Origin: CALMKX01 sp036274895
GTDB lineage: Bacteria; Acidobacteriota; Thermoanaerobaculia; Multivoradales; SZUA-115
Assembly: GCA_036274895.1 (NCBI GenBank)
Contig: DASUEU010000004.1
Location: forward strand, 80,845 to 144,844
Direction of reading: 5' to 3'
Length of the DNA stretch: 64,000 bases
Position numbers and translations under genes: made by a program. Below the pieces are notes generated by a model, which was not told the DNA's origin, ran no database searches, and saw only the letters and a list, made by a program, of their open reading frames with translations. This document shows, piece after piece, positions 38,912-47,385 of this stretch; position 1 is the stretch's first letter; each line of letters begins with the position of its first letter.

Positions 38912-41306
38912 CGACCCCCTGCTGCCTCTGGCGGACGCCGTGCTCGAAGGTCGGCCGACCGACTGGAAGACGGCGACGGCGGCCCTGGACCCGCAGGACG
39001 TCGCGGCAGCGGCGGTGCTGGAGGAGCTGGTGCAGCTCTTCGCGGCGGGCCGGGACTCGGTGGGTGAGGCCGCCTCGCCGGAACCCATCCTCCTGCGTTG
39101 GGGCAAGCTCCAGATTCTCTCCGAGCTGGGCGAGGGCTCCTACGGCAGGGTCTACCGCGCCCGCGACGAGCAGCTGCGTCGCGAGGTGGCGCTCAAGGTC
39201 CGCCAGGCCGGGGGGCCGGACCTCGAGAGCTTCCACCGGGCGGTCCTTCGGGAGGGGCAGCTGCTGGCCCAGGTGCGGCACGAGAACGTGGCCGCGGTCT
39301 ACGGGGTGGAGGAGGAGGAGGGCCGGCTCGGGCTGGTGATGGAGCTGGTCGAGGGCGAGACGCTCGAGGATCTGGTGATGAACGAAGGGCCGCTTTCCGC
39401 CGAGGAGGTGGCCCGCATCGGCCGGGATCTGGCCGGCGCCCTCGCCGCGCTGCACGCCAAGGGCATCGTGCACCGGGACGTGAAGGCGCAGAACGTGCTG
39501 CGGCAGAGGGACGGGCGGGTGGTGCTGGTGGACTTCGGGGTGGGCGTGGCCCCCGGCCAGGGCCTGGGCGCCTCCACCCTCTCGGGCACACCGCTCTACA
39601 TGGCCCCGGAGCTGCTCGCCGGGGGCGAGCCCACGGCGAAGTCCGATCTCTACAGCCTGGGCGTGCTCTTGTTCTTCCTCGCCACCGGCGGCAAGTTCCC
39701 CCTGGACGCCGAGTCGGTCGAAGAGCTGCTCGACCGCCACCGCGAGGCCGGCGGCGTTTCCCTGCGCTCGGCCCGCAAAGAGCTGCCGAAGGAGCTGGTG
39801 CAGATCATCGAGAGCTGCCTGGCGCCGAAGCCGGAGGAGCGGCCGGAGGGAGCCCAGGCGGTGCGGATGGACCTGGGTCGGCTCATCGCAGGCCGGCGGC
39901 GCAACCTACAGCGCTGGTTCGGGTGGGTGGCGGCGCTGGCTTTGCTGGGATTGGGTGTGGGTTGGGTGGTGCAGACGGTGAGCGAGCGGGCGGCTGCCGA
40001 GAAAGCGGCACGGAGCAGCGAGCTCGAGCGGATCCGCATCATCCAGGAAAGTGGCGACTACCTCGCTGCGGCCCCGCCACTTCGGCTCTTGCTCGATCGG
40101 TATCCCGATCAGCCAGAGGGTTTGTTCCTGGCCGCCCGGGCGGCGAACGCGGGCGGCGATTTCCCGGCTTCCCTGGAGCTGACGCGACAGGCCTTTCGCC
40201 GCCGGTCGCAGGCTCCCGGCGCCGAGCAGGCACGCATCGAGTCCCTCTACTACTCGATACGACTCGACTACGAGAAGGCGCAGAAAGCGGCCGAGCGAGT
40301 CCTGGTGATGGCGAGGGAGGGCGCCGTGGCCTCGGACTTCCGGCAAGTCGCACAGATGTGCGAGCGCCGCGGCAAGCTGGAGGATGCGGTGCGCCTGGCC
40401 GAACAGGGCGCCAAGCAGCGGCCGACGTTGCTCAACACTGGGTACCTGGCGGAAGTTCTGGTTCAGCAGGGAAGACCCGGCGATGCGCTCGATGTGCTCC
40501 GGGCCTCGGCCTTCGACACGGCAGCCGATCGCTCTTACCTGGAGTGGATCCGGGGCGTCGCTCTCCTCTCGCAGGGCCGACTCGAAGAAGCCAGGGTCGA
40601 GTTCGAGACCTTGGCCCTTGGTGGTGGTGTGTACTCTTCAATGGGCAAGCTGCTCCTCACCCAGCTTCGCGCCCTGGAGGGTGATCTCTCCCAAGCTCAG
40701 CGCGAGCTCGTCATGCGGGAAGGGGAAGGGGCGCGATCACCTCAGCAAGTGCCCTGGCGGGATCGCATCCTGAGGGCGAGGCTCGCTCTGCGACGCGGAA
40801 GCTCCACCGAGCTGGCCGCGGCTTTGGTGCCCTTCGAGCAGCAAGACTTTGTGCTCCCCGAACTACGGATCCTGCGGGACATCGCCTTGCTCTGGGCCGA
40901 ACAGGGTGACGCAGCGAAGGTCGGATACTGGTTGTCCAGGATCGAGGAGCTCCAACCTGCCGATCAGAGCGCGTTTCGCCGCGTCAGCAGTCTCCTGCTC
41001 GAGGCCGAGGTGGCCAGGCTCGAAGGCGACCTGGACCGTGCCGGTAGCCTGTTGCAGGAGGCGAGGATCCTGCCGGAGGATCCTGGCTTCTGGCTCGCCA
41101 GGGCGCGCCTCGCCACGGACCAGCGAGACCCCAAGATGGAGGAGGTAGCCCTGCTCGCCCTGATCGACCAGCGCGGCACCCTCCTCCTCCACGGCTCGGC
41201 CCTCGACTGGCAGCAGGCGTGCTGGGACCTGAGGTCGAAGTTCGGGGTCGAGGACGAGGGTTGCCCGGCCGCGCTCTTCCCGCCTGCTCCCAGCGCGAGG
41301 CGTTGA
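38895..41306 (+). CDS. Membrane Ser/Thr kinase with TPR sensor domain
   Basis: An 803-aa protein. The kinase domain (about 70-325) has Gly loop LGEGSYGRVYRA, Lys in EVALKVRQ, HRDVKAQNVL and DFGVGV. A single membrane helix lies at about 343-364 (WFGWVAALALLGLGVGWVV). The rest of the protein, outside the membrane, is made of TPR-like helical repeats (ESGDYLAAAPPLRLLLDRYP, LAEVLVQQGRPGDALDVL). ATG at 38895 is chosen because the upstream frame runs through the sigma gene. Overlap with the ECF gene suggests joint expression and a sensor role controlling that sigma factor. Confidence 0.86.
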   Translation: MRDDDNDPLLPLADAVLEGRPTDWKTATAALDPQDVAAAAVLEELVQLFAAGRDSVGEAASPEPILLRWGKLQILSELGEGSYGRVYRARDEQLRREVALKVRQAGGPDLESFHRAVLREGQLLAQVRHENVAAVYGVEEEEGRLGLVMELVEGETLEDLVMNEGPLSAEEVARIGRDLAGALAALHAKGIVHRDVKAQNVLRQRDGRVVLVDFGVGVAPGQGLGASTLSGTPLYMAPELLAGGEPTAKSDLYSLGVLLFFLATGGKFPLDAESVEELLDRHREAGGVSLRSARKELPKELVQIIESCLAPKPEERPEGAQAVRMDLGRLIAGRRRNLQRWFGWVAALALLGLGVGWVVQTVSERAAAEKAARSSELERIRIIQESGDYLAAAPPLRLLLDRYPDQPEGLFLAARAANAGGDFPASLELTRQAFRRRSQAPGAEQARIESLYYSIRLDYEKAQKAAERVLVMAREGAVASDFRQVAQMCERRGKLEDAVRLAEQGAKQRPTLLNTGYLAEVLVQQGRPGDALDVLRASAFDTAADRSYLEWIRGVALLSQGRLEEARVEFETLALGGGVYSSMGKLLLTQLRALEGDLSQAQRELVMREGEGARSPQQVPWRDRILRARLALRRGSSTELAAALVPFEQQDFVLPELRILRDIALLWAEQGDAAKVGYWLSRIEELQPADQSAFRRVSSLLLEAEVARLEGDLDRAGSLLQEARILPEDPGFWLARARLATDQRDPKMEEVALLALIDQRGTLLLHGSALDWQQACWDLRSKFGVEDEGCPAALFPPAPSARR

Positions 41307-41410
41307 AACGCCACGCTACGTAAACACGTCGCTTCGCGACGGGAGATCCCAGATCCCTCTTCCGTCCCGCCAGGGACGTTCATGGGTAGCGAGGGACCTC
41401 GGTCCCTCGC
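41302..41410. repeat. Cluster of short hairpins after the kinase gene
   Basis: Three palindromes lie here. The first overlaps the stop codon (GGCGT TGAA ACGCC, about 41300-41313). The second is at 41327-41341 (CGTCGC TTC GCGACG). The third, at 41389-41410, has a 9-bp stem (GCGAGGGAC) with a CTCG loop. There is no T-tract. They may serve as transcript ends, and their style resembles dispersed extragenic palindromes. Confidence 0.5.
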
Positions 41411-41529
41411 GATTCGTTGGAGACGGCCGCTAGCGCGGCTCGCCCCGGCGGCGTCTTTGACACCGCCCCCCGCTTCTGGTCTCATGGTTGCCATCCGTTC
41501 CCAGACCTTCGGCACGAGAGGTGACGCTC

Positions 41530-42996
41530 ATGAACGTGTCCTTCCTCAAGCCTCCCATCGGCGGCATCATCGGCCTCGAGATGATCACCTTCGTCGAGCC
41601 CCTGGGATTGGAGTGTGTGGCGGGGGCCCTCGAGCAAACCGGCCACCGCTGCCAGATCGTCGACCTGCGCCTCGAGGGCCTCGAGCAGGGCTTCACCAAG
41701 GCCCGCTCCTTCGGCCCCCAGATCGTCGGCCTCCAGTGCAACTTCACCACCGAGCGCTACCGCATGCTGCGGGTGGTGCGGCGGGTTCGTGAGGAGCTTC
41801 CCGAGGCCCTGGTCGTGGTGGGCGGCCACGATGCCTCCCGCGATCCCGCCTGGTTCATGAGGTCCGGCATTGACGTCGTGGCGGTGGGCGACGGCGAAGA
41901 CCTGATGCCCCAGCTGGTCGAGGCCTACGAGCAGGGGAAGGACCTCGCCACCGTGCCGGGACTGCTGATCAACCGGCCCGGCGGGCCGATCGCCACCGGC
42001 CACGCCCCAGCCCGCCGCAACGTCGACGAGCTGCCCTTCCCGGCCCGCCACCTGATCGCCGACTACGCCGACGAGTACTACATCAACTTCCGCCGCCCCC
42101 TGGCCCTGCTCGAGACCGCCCGGGGTTGCCCGTTCAAGTGCAACTTCTGCTCGGTATGGAAGTTCCACGAGAGCACCTTCCGTGAGAAGTCCCCCGAGCG
42201 GGTGGTCGCCGAGCTGGCCCAGATCAAAGCCCCCAACGTCTTCATCACCGACGACATCTTCTGGATGAACGTCAAGCGGGGCCGCGAGCTGGCCGCGGCC
42301 CTCAAAGCCTCGGGAATCCGCAAGCACTACACCCTCCAGACTCGCAGCGACATCATCTGCAAGTTCCCGGAGCTGGTCGAGCTGTGGCGGGACTGCGGGC
42401 GGATGACGGTCTTCCTGGGCCTCGAGAAGGTGGACGACGAGGGCCTTTCCTCGGTCAACAAGCACAACACCGCCGCCAACAACGATCGCGCCATCCAGAT
42501 CCTCCAGGACCTGGGGGTCGGCTATACGCCCAACTTCATCGTCGATCCGAGCTGGGACCACGGAGACTTCGCCAAGCTGCGTCGCTGGGTGGACAAGACC
42601 GGCGCCTACAACAGCGGCTTTTCGGTCTTGACCCCCCTGCCGGGCACCGACCTGTGGGACGAGGTGAAAGCCGACGTCAACACCGAGGATTGGGAGCTCT
42701 TCGACATCGCCCATGCGGTGCTCCCCACCCGGCTGCCGCTCGACGAGTTCTACCGCGAGTACGCCGGCCTCTGGCAGCACGCCATGGACGTTCGCTTCAA
42801 GGTCCACGGTCGGATGCGCACCCAACTCGAGCTGCTCGCCGCCCTGGCAACCGGCCGGGTCACCTTCACCGCCCTGCGCAAGGGCATGAGGATGGGCAGC
42901 GTGCTGAGCCGGCCGCAGTCCTTCCTCGCCGCCCATCAGGCCAGCCCACGCCGCCTCGCCGAGGCCCGAGACCTGCTGGAGGTCAGTCCGAGCTGA
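41530..42996 (+). CDS. B12-binding radical-SAM protein
   Basis: A 488-aa enzyme. An N-terminal cobalamin-binding domain (about 1-140; EPLGLECVAGALEQTGH, VVVGGHDASRDP) precedes a radical-SAM domain with the 4Fe-4S motif CPFKCNFC (about 199). Such proteins catalyse methylations or rearrangements at unreactive carbons. The motif EPLGLE at the N-terminus and the length recall hopanoid C-3 methylase HpnR-like enzymes, but other class B methylases share them, so no substrate is assigned. Start ATG at 41530 follows a GAGG sequence. Its 3' end overlaps xanthine dehydrogenase (opposite strand) by 14 bp. Confidence 0.8.
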   Translation: MNVSFLKPPIGGIIGLEMITFVEPLGLECVAGALEQTGHRCQIVDLRLEGLEQGFTKARSFGPQIVGLQCNFTTERYRMLRVVRRVREELPEALVVVGGHDASRDPAWFMRSGIDVVAVGDGEDLMPQLVEAYEQGKDLATVPGLLINRPGGPIATGHAPARRNVDELPFPARHLIADYADEYYINFRRPLALLETARGCPFKCNFCSVWKFHESTFREKSPERVVAELAQIKAPNVFITDDIFWMNVKRGRELAAALKASGIRKHYTLQTRSDIICKFPELVELWRDCGRMTVFLGLEKVDDEGLSSVNKHNTAANNDRAIQILQDLGVGYTPNFIVDPSWDHGDFAKLRRWVDKTGAYNSGFSVLTPLPGTDLWDEVKADVNTEDWELFDIAHAVLPTRLPLDEFYREYAGLWQHAMDVRFKVHGRMRTQLELLAALATGRVTFTALRKGMRMGSVLSRPQSFLAAHQASPRRLAEARDLLEVSPS

Positions 42997-45900
42997 CGGC
43001 ACCCTGAAGATCGAACACGCCGTGTTCATTCTTCTGGGCATCGGCTCGCGCATGGATGGCCTGGAAGATCGCCTCGCAGGTGGCGGGGGAGGGGAGCCTG
43101 ACCTCGCCGCCGGGCTCGCCGAAGGCGGCCACGGCGTCGCGGATCGCCTCGCGCACGGAGATGGCCAGCATCAGCGGCGGCTCGCCGACGGCCTTGCTGC
43201 CGTGGATGACCCCGGGCTGCCGGGCATGGGGTAGCAGGGTCACGCGGAAGTCCAGGGGGGCGTCGCTCACCGCCGGGATGGCGTAGGTGCTGGCGCTGTG
43301 GGTGAGCAGGCGCCCCTGTCCATCCCACAGCAGCTCCTCGCGGGTCAGCCAGCCCATGCCCTGGACGAAACCGCCCTCGATCTGGCCGCGGTCCACCCCG
43401 GGGTTGAGCGAGTCCCCCACGTCCTCGACGATGTCCACGCGCAGCACCCGGTGCATGCCGGTGTAGCCGTCCACCTCCACCTCGCAGACCGCCGCGGCGT
43501 TGGCGTAGTAGTAGAACGGCCGGCCGGAGGCCGTGCTCCAGTCCCAATGGATGCCCGGGGTGGCGTAGTAGCCGGTGGCGGCGAGGCTGATGCGCTCGAC
43601 GTAGGCCTGCTTGCATACTGCGGCGAAGTCCACCGCGAGGCCCCCTGCTCGAGCCTGGCCGCCGGCGAAGGCGACCTCGGCCGCCTCCACGGCCGCTCCC
43701 GCCCGCCTCGCCAGCAGCCGTGCCGCCACCGGCGCCAGGCGCTCGCGCAGGGTGGCGCAGGCCGCGGCCACGGCGGCGCCGTTCAAGTCCGCTCCGGCTG
43801 AAGCCGCCGTCGCCGAGGTGTTGGGCACCTTGTCGGTGCGGGTGGTCATCAGCCGGATGCGCTCAGCCGGCAGCCCCAGCTCGCGCATGGCGATGCCCAG
43901 CACCTTGGTGTGCAGGCCCTGGCCCATCTCCGTCCCGCCGTGGTTCACCTGGGCGCTGCCGTCCTGGTAGAGCAGCACCAGGGCGCCGGCCTGGTTGTAG
44001 TGGGTCAAGGTGAAGGAGATGCCGAACTTGACCGGCGTCACCGCCAGTCCCCGCTTGACCTTCGCGTGCTCACGGTTCCAGGCCGCCACGGCCCGGCGGC
44101 GCTCGGTGAAGGCCGCCTGCTCGAGCACCGTGTCCCAGCACTGGCGCAGCCGGTCGTCCCCCAGCTCGACACCGTAGTGGGTGGTGCGGGTCTCACCCCT
44201 GCCGCGGTAGAGGTTGCGCTCCCGCACCAGCTCCGGCGGCAGGCCCAGCCGGCGGGCCACGCGGTCGAGGATCTCCTCGGCGACCAGCATGCCCTGGGGG
44301 CCGCCGAAGCCGCGAAAGGCGGTGTTCGAGGCCAGGTTGGTCTTGGCCACCCGGCCGGAGAAGCGCACCGCCGGCAGGTAGTAGGCGTTGTCGAGGTGGA
44401 AGAGGGCGCGATCGAGGATCGCCTGGGAGAGGTCCAGGGACCAGCCGCCGTTGGCCACCAGCTCGACCTCGGCCGCGAGCAGCCGGCCCTCGCCGTCGTG
44501 GCCCACGCGGAAGCGGGCGAGAAAGGGATGGCGCTTGCCGGTCAGGGTCATGTCGAGGTCGCGGTCGAGCTGGAGGCGCACGGGCCGGCCGGTCGCCACG
44601 GCGGCCAGAGCCGCCAGGCAGGCGAAGGCGTTGCCCTGGGTCTCCTTGCCGCCGAAGCCGCCGCCCATACGCGGCTGCTCGGTCACCACCTGATTGCGGG
44701 GAATCCCCAGCACCTCGGCCACCATGGCCTGGATCTCCGAGGGATGTTGGGTAGAGGAGCAGACGCGCACGGCCCCGCCCTCCTCGGGCTCGGCCCAGAC
44801 CGCCTGGGTCTCGAGGTAGAAGTGCTCCTGGCCGCCCAGCTCGAGCTCCCCCTCGAAGCGGCAGGGCGCGGCCCCGAGCGCAGCGGCGGCGTCCCCCCGC
44901 TCCAGGACGTGGGGCTCGGTGTGCCAGCTCTCCTCGGCGATCGCCTGCCGCAGGCTCGCCACCGGCGCCAGCGGCTGGTAGTCCACCTCCACCAGGGCCG
45001 CCGCCGCGCGGCAGGCGCGCAGCGACTCGCCAACCACCAGGGCCACCAGCTGGCCGTGGTAGCTGACCTCCTCCGCGGCGAAGAGCGGCTCATCGTGCCG
45101 GGCCACGCCGACGTTGTTCTGCCCCGGGACGTCCTCGGCCAGCAGCACCGCCACCACGCCCGGGGCCTGGCGAGCCCGGCCGGCGTCGCGGCGCAGGATC
45201 CGCGCCCGGGCATGGGGGGCGCACACCGGCCAGACGTCGAGCATCGGCCGGCGTTGGGCCAGGTCGTCGGCGTAGAGGGCCCGGCCGGTGACGTGGCCGG
45301 CGCCGCTCTCATGGCGCAGGGCGCGGGAGTCGTCGTCCTCCGGCCACTCCGCGCCCCGCTCGAAGGCGAGGTCTCCGTCCTGGGCCTCGCTGGTGTCCCC
45401 GGCCGCGAACTTGCGCCAGAGGGCGGCCACCAGGCCGCGGCGGTAGGCGGCTCCGCCGCGCACGTCGTCGATGGGCTCGAATTCGCTGGCGAGGATCTCA
45501 GCCACCTCGTCCACGGCCGCCTCGACCCGCCGGCCGGCCAGCACCGCCTCGGCCCGGCGGGCCCGCAGGGGCATCGCGGCCACCCCGCCCCAGGCCAGCC
45601 GGGCATGGCGCACCACGCCGTCGCGGTCGAGATCGAGCCGGAAGGCCCCGGCCACGATGGCGATGTCCAGCTCCCGGCGCTTGGAGACCTTGAGGAAGTC
45701 CACCCGGCGGGTCCACCCCTCGGCCGCGGCGTCGAAGCGGGGCAAAACGACCTCGCGGATCACCTCGTCCGGGCGCAGGACCGTCCGGCGGTAGCCGGTG
45801 AAGAAGTCCTCGATCGCCACCCGGCGCTCGCCCGCGGGGGAGGCCAGCACCAGCTCGGCGTCGAGGCTGAGCAGCACCGGGGCGCTGTCGCCGATGGGCG

Positions 45901-46807
45901 AGGCCGTGGCGAGGTTGCCGCCCAGGGTGGCGCGGCTCCGGATCTGCCGCGAGGCGAAGGCGCGCAGCATCTTGGCGAAGGAGGGGAATTCGCCGCCCAG
46001 GGCCTCCTCGATGGTCGTCAGGGTCGCCCCGGCCCCCAGGTGCCAGGCCGTGGGCGTGGCGTGGAGGGCCGTCAGCTCGGGCACGGCCTCGGTCGAGATC
46101 AGGAGGGGAAAGGGCCTGCCCTTCTTGTTCAGGTTCACCCCGATCTCGGTGGCGCCGGCCACCAGCCGGGCCTCGGGGTGCGCGGCGCGCAGGGCGAACA
46201 GCTCGGCGAGCGAGGTCGGCCGGAAGAATCTCTCCCCGGCGGCCTGGTAGGCCATCGGAGCCAGAGCCGGCACCGCCTCGCCGAGGCGGGCGCGGAAAGG
46301 GTCCGGCCTCGCGGGCGCGCCGTCGCGACAGGCCAGCACGTCGAGGGCCGCGTCGCGGATCGGCCGGTAGCCGGTGCAGCGGCAGAGGTTGCCGCAGAGC
46401 TGGTCGGAGAGCTCGCGGGAGCCGTGGCAGTCCGGGCGGTAGAAGGCCTCGAACAGCGACATCACGAAGCCCGGCGTGCAGTAGCCGCACTGCGAGCCGT
46501 AGCGATCGACCATCGCCGCCTGCACCGGGTGGAGCCGCTCGCCCTCGGCGAGGCCCTCGACGGTGACGATCTCCCGTCCCGCTAGAGACGGAAGCAAAGC
46601 AATGCAGCTATTGATCGCCCGCCAGGTCGGCCGGCCCGAGGCGTCTCGGTCCAGCAGCGCCACCGTGCAGGCGCCGCAGTCCCCCTCGGCACAGCCGATC
46701 TTGGTGCCGGTGAGGCCCCGGGAGCGCAGGAAGTCGGCGACCGTGGTGGTGGCCGGCAGGCCCTCCACCTCGAAGCGCTCCCCGTTGATGAGGAGGTCGA
46801 AAGGCAT
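42983..46807 (-). CDS. xdh: Xanthine dehydrogenase, single-chain (Fe-S, FAD and molybdopterin domains fused)
   Basis: A 1274-aa molybdoenzyme oxidising hypoxanthine and xanthine to urate. In order: plant-type 2Fe-2S domain (IGCAEGDCGACTVALLD, about 37-55), second 2Fe-2S domain (QCGYCTPGF, LCRCTGYRP), FAD domain (about 185-400; GATEIGVNLN, ATLGGNLA), and molybdopterin domain with GGGFGGKE, FRGFGGPQG and the catalytic-Glu motif VGEPPLML near the C-terminus. This domain order and fusion are those of eukaryotic XDH; most bacterial enzymes are split in XdhA and XdhB. ATG at 46807 begins the ferredoxin fold (MPFDLLINGE). The urate pathway genes lie 4-15 kb to the right. Confidence 0.93.
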   Translation of the reverse strand: MPFDLLINGERFEVEGLPATTTVADFLRSRGLTGTKIGCAEGDCGACTVALLDRDASGRPTWRAINSCIALLPSLAGREIVTVEGLAEGERLHPVQAAMVDRYGSQCGYCTPGFVMSLFEAFYRPDCHGSRELSDQLCGNLCRCTGYRPIRDAALDVLACRDGAPARPDPFRARLGEAVPALAPMAYQAAGERFFRPTSLAELFALRAAHPEARLVAGATEIGVNLNKKGRPFPLLISTEAVPELTALHATPTAWHLGAGATLTTIEEALGGEFPSFAKMLRAFASRQIRSRATLGGNLATASPIGDSAPVLLSLDAELVLASPAGERRVAIEDFFTGYRRTVLRPDEVIREVVLPRFDAAAEGWTRRVDFLKVSKRRELDIAIVAGAFRLDLDRDGVVRHARLAWGGVAAMPLRARRAEAVLAGRRVEAAVDEVAEILASEFEPIDDVRGGAAYRRGLVAALWRKFAAGDTSEAQDGDLAFERGAEWPEDDDSRALRHESGAGHVTGRALYADDLAQRRPMLDVWPVCAPHARARILRRDAGRARQAPGVVAVLLAEDVPGQNNVGVARHDEPLFAAEEVSYHGQLVALVVGESLRACRAAAALVEVDYQPLAPVASLRQAIAEESWHTEPHVLERGDAAAALGAAPCRFEGELELGGQEHFYLETQAVWAEPEEGGAVRVCSSTQHPSEIQAMVAEVLGIPRNQVVTEQPRMGGGFGGKETQGNAFACLAALAAVATGRPVRLQLDRDLDMTLTGKRHPFLARFRVGHDGEGRLLAAEVELVANGGWSLDLSQAILDRALFHLDNAYYLPAVRFSGRVAKTNLASNTAFRGFGGPQGMLVAEEILDRVARRLGLPPELVRERNLYRGRGETRTTHYGVELGDDRLRQCWDTVLEQAAFTERRRAVAAWNREHAKVKRGLAVTPVKFGISFTLTHYNQAGALVLLYQDGSAQVNHGGTEMGQGLHTKVLGIAMRELGLPAERIRLMTTRTDKVPNTSATAASAGADLNGAAVAAACATLRERLAPVAARLLARRAGAAVEAAEVAFAGGQARAGGLAVDFAAVCKQAYVERISLAATGYYATPGIHWDWSTASGRPFYYYANAAAVCEVEVDGYTGMHRVLRVDIVEDVGDSLNPGVDRGQIEGGFVQGMGWLTREELLWDGQGRLLTHSASTYAIPAVSDAPLDFRVTLLPHARQPGVIHGSKAVGEPPLMLAISVREAIRDAVAAFGEPGGEVRLPSPATCEAIFQAIHARADAQKNEHGVFDLQGAVSSD

Positions 46808-46919
46808 TGCGCCAAGGCTAACAGCCGCCCGGGAGGGGGGCAAGCGGCGGGGCGGTGCGAGCGCGCCGGGAGGAGAGTCGGCCTTCTGCCATCCCGCCGT
46901 CTCCCTCGAGGGCCGGGCC

Positions 46920-46945
46920 GGCGTCCTTAGTTCTTGATAGACGCC
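46920..46945. repeat. Small inverted repeat ahead of the exported-peptide gene
   Basis: GGCGTC, a 14-bp AT-rich spacer, then GACGCC, located 53 bp before the start at 46998. It lies in the 190-bp gap after the xanthine dehydrogenase start codon, where promoters for both directions must lie. It may be an operator; evidence is limited. Confidence 0.3.
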
Positions 46946-46997
46946 GTCAGGATGGGCCGCCGGTGGGTGGCTCTCGATCTACCGATAAGGAGGAGGT

Positions 46998-47291
46998 ATG
47001 CGCAACCGTTGTCACCGGCTCCTCGCGGCCGGGCTGGTTCTCGGCCTGCTCGCTCCCGTCGCGATGGCTTCGCCGAGCGGCGGGCTCTCGTGGTGGGAGG
47101 AGGTTTGGCAGCTCCTCGTGGATCTGCGGCCGGCTGCCTGGTGGAGCTTGGATGCCGACGAAGCCACCGGCCGCCGCACCCTGCCGGAGGCCCCCGTCTC
47201 GGCGCCGGCATCGAGCTACGAGAAGGAGGGAGCAGGGTACGATCCGAGCGGTAAGCCCATCCCGCCGCCCCCCGATCCGGGCAGCCCGTAG
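46998..47291 (+). CDS. Small exported protein
   Basis: A 97-aa protein with a signal peptide (MRNRCHRLLAAGLVLGLLAP, cut near AMA-SP) and a short mature part rich in Trp, Glu and Pro (WWEEVWQLLVDLRPAAWWSL, ending PPPPDPGSP). A very strong Shine-Dalgarno (AAGGAGGAGG) stands 2-3 bp closer than usual to the ATG. No family recognised. It precedes a TPR protein by 95 bp. Confidence 0.65.
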   Translation: MRNRCHRLLAAGLVLGLLAPVAMASPSGGLSWWEEVWQLLVDLRPAAWWSLDADEATGRRTLPEAPVSAPASSYEKEGAGYDPSGKPIPPPPDPGSP

Positions 47292-47329
47292 GCTCGCTTC
47301 GCGAGATTCCGGGGGAGCGATGCCCTCGC

Positions 47330-47358
47330 TTCCCGTATGTTCTATTTGCGCGTAGAAT
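47330..47358 (+). promoter_or_regulatory. Weak candidate promoter of the TPR gene
   Basis: TTCCCG (47330-47335), 17 bp, then TAGAAT (47353-47358), 27 bp before the TPR gene start. Only the -10 is a good match. If real, the TPR gene can be transcribed apart from the small exported-protein gene. Confidence 0.3.
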
Positions 47359-47385
47359 CATTCGCAACTCCTGGAGGTTTCCGCG

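Noticed and set aside
43910..46585. 891-codon frame antisense to xanthine dehydrogenase
   Set aside because: Low-complexity product and no start context; the sense gene is complete.
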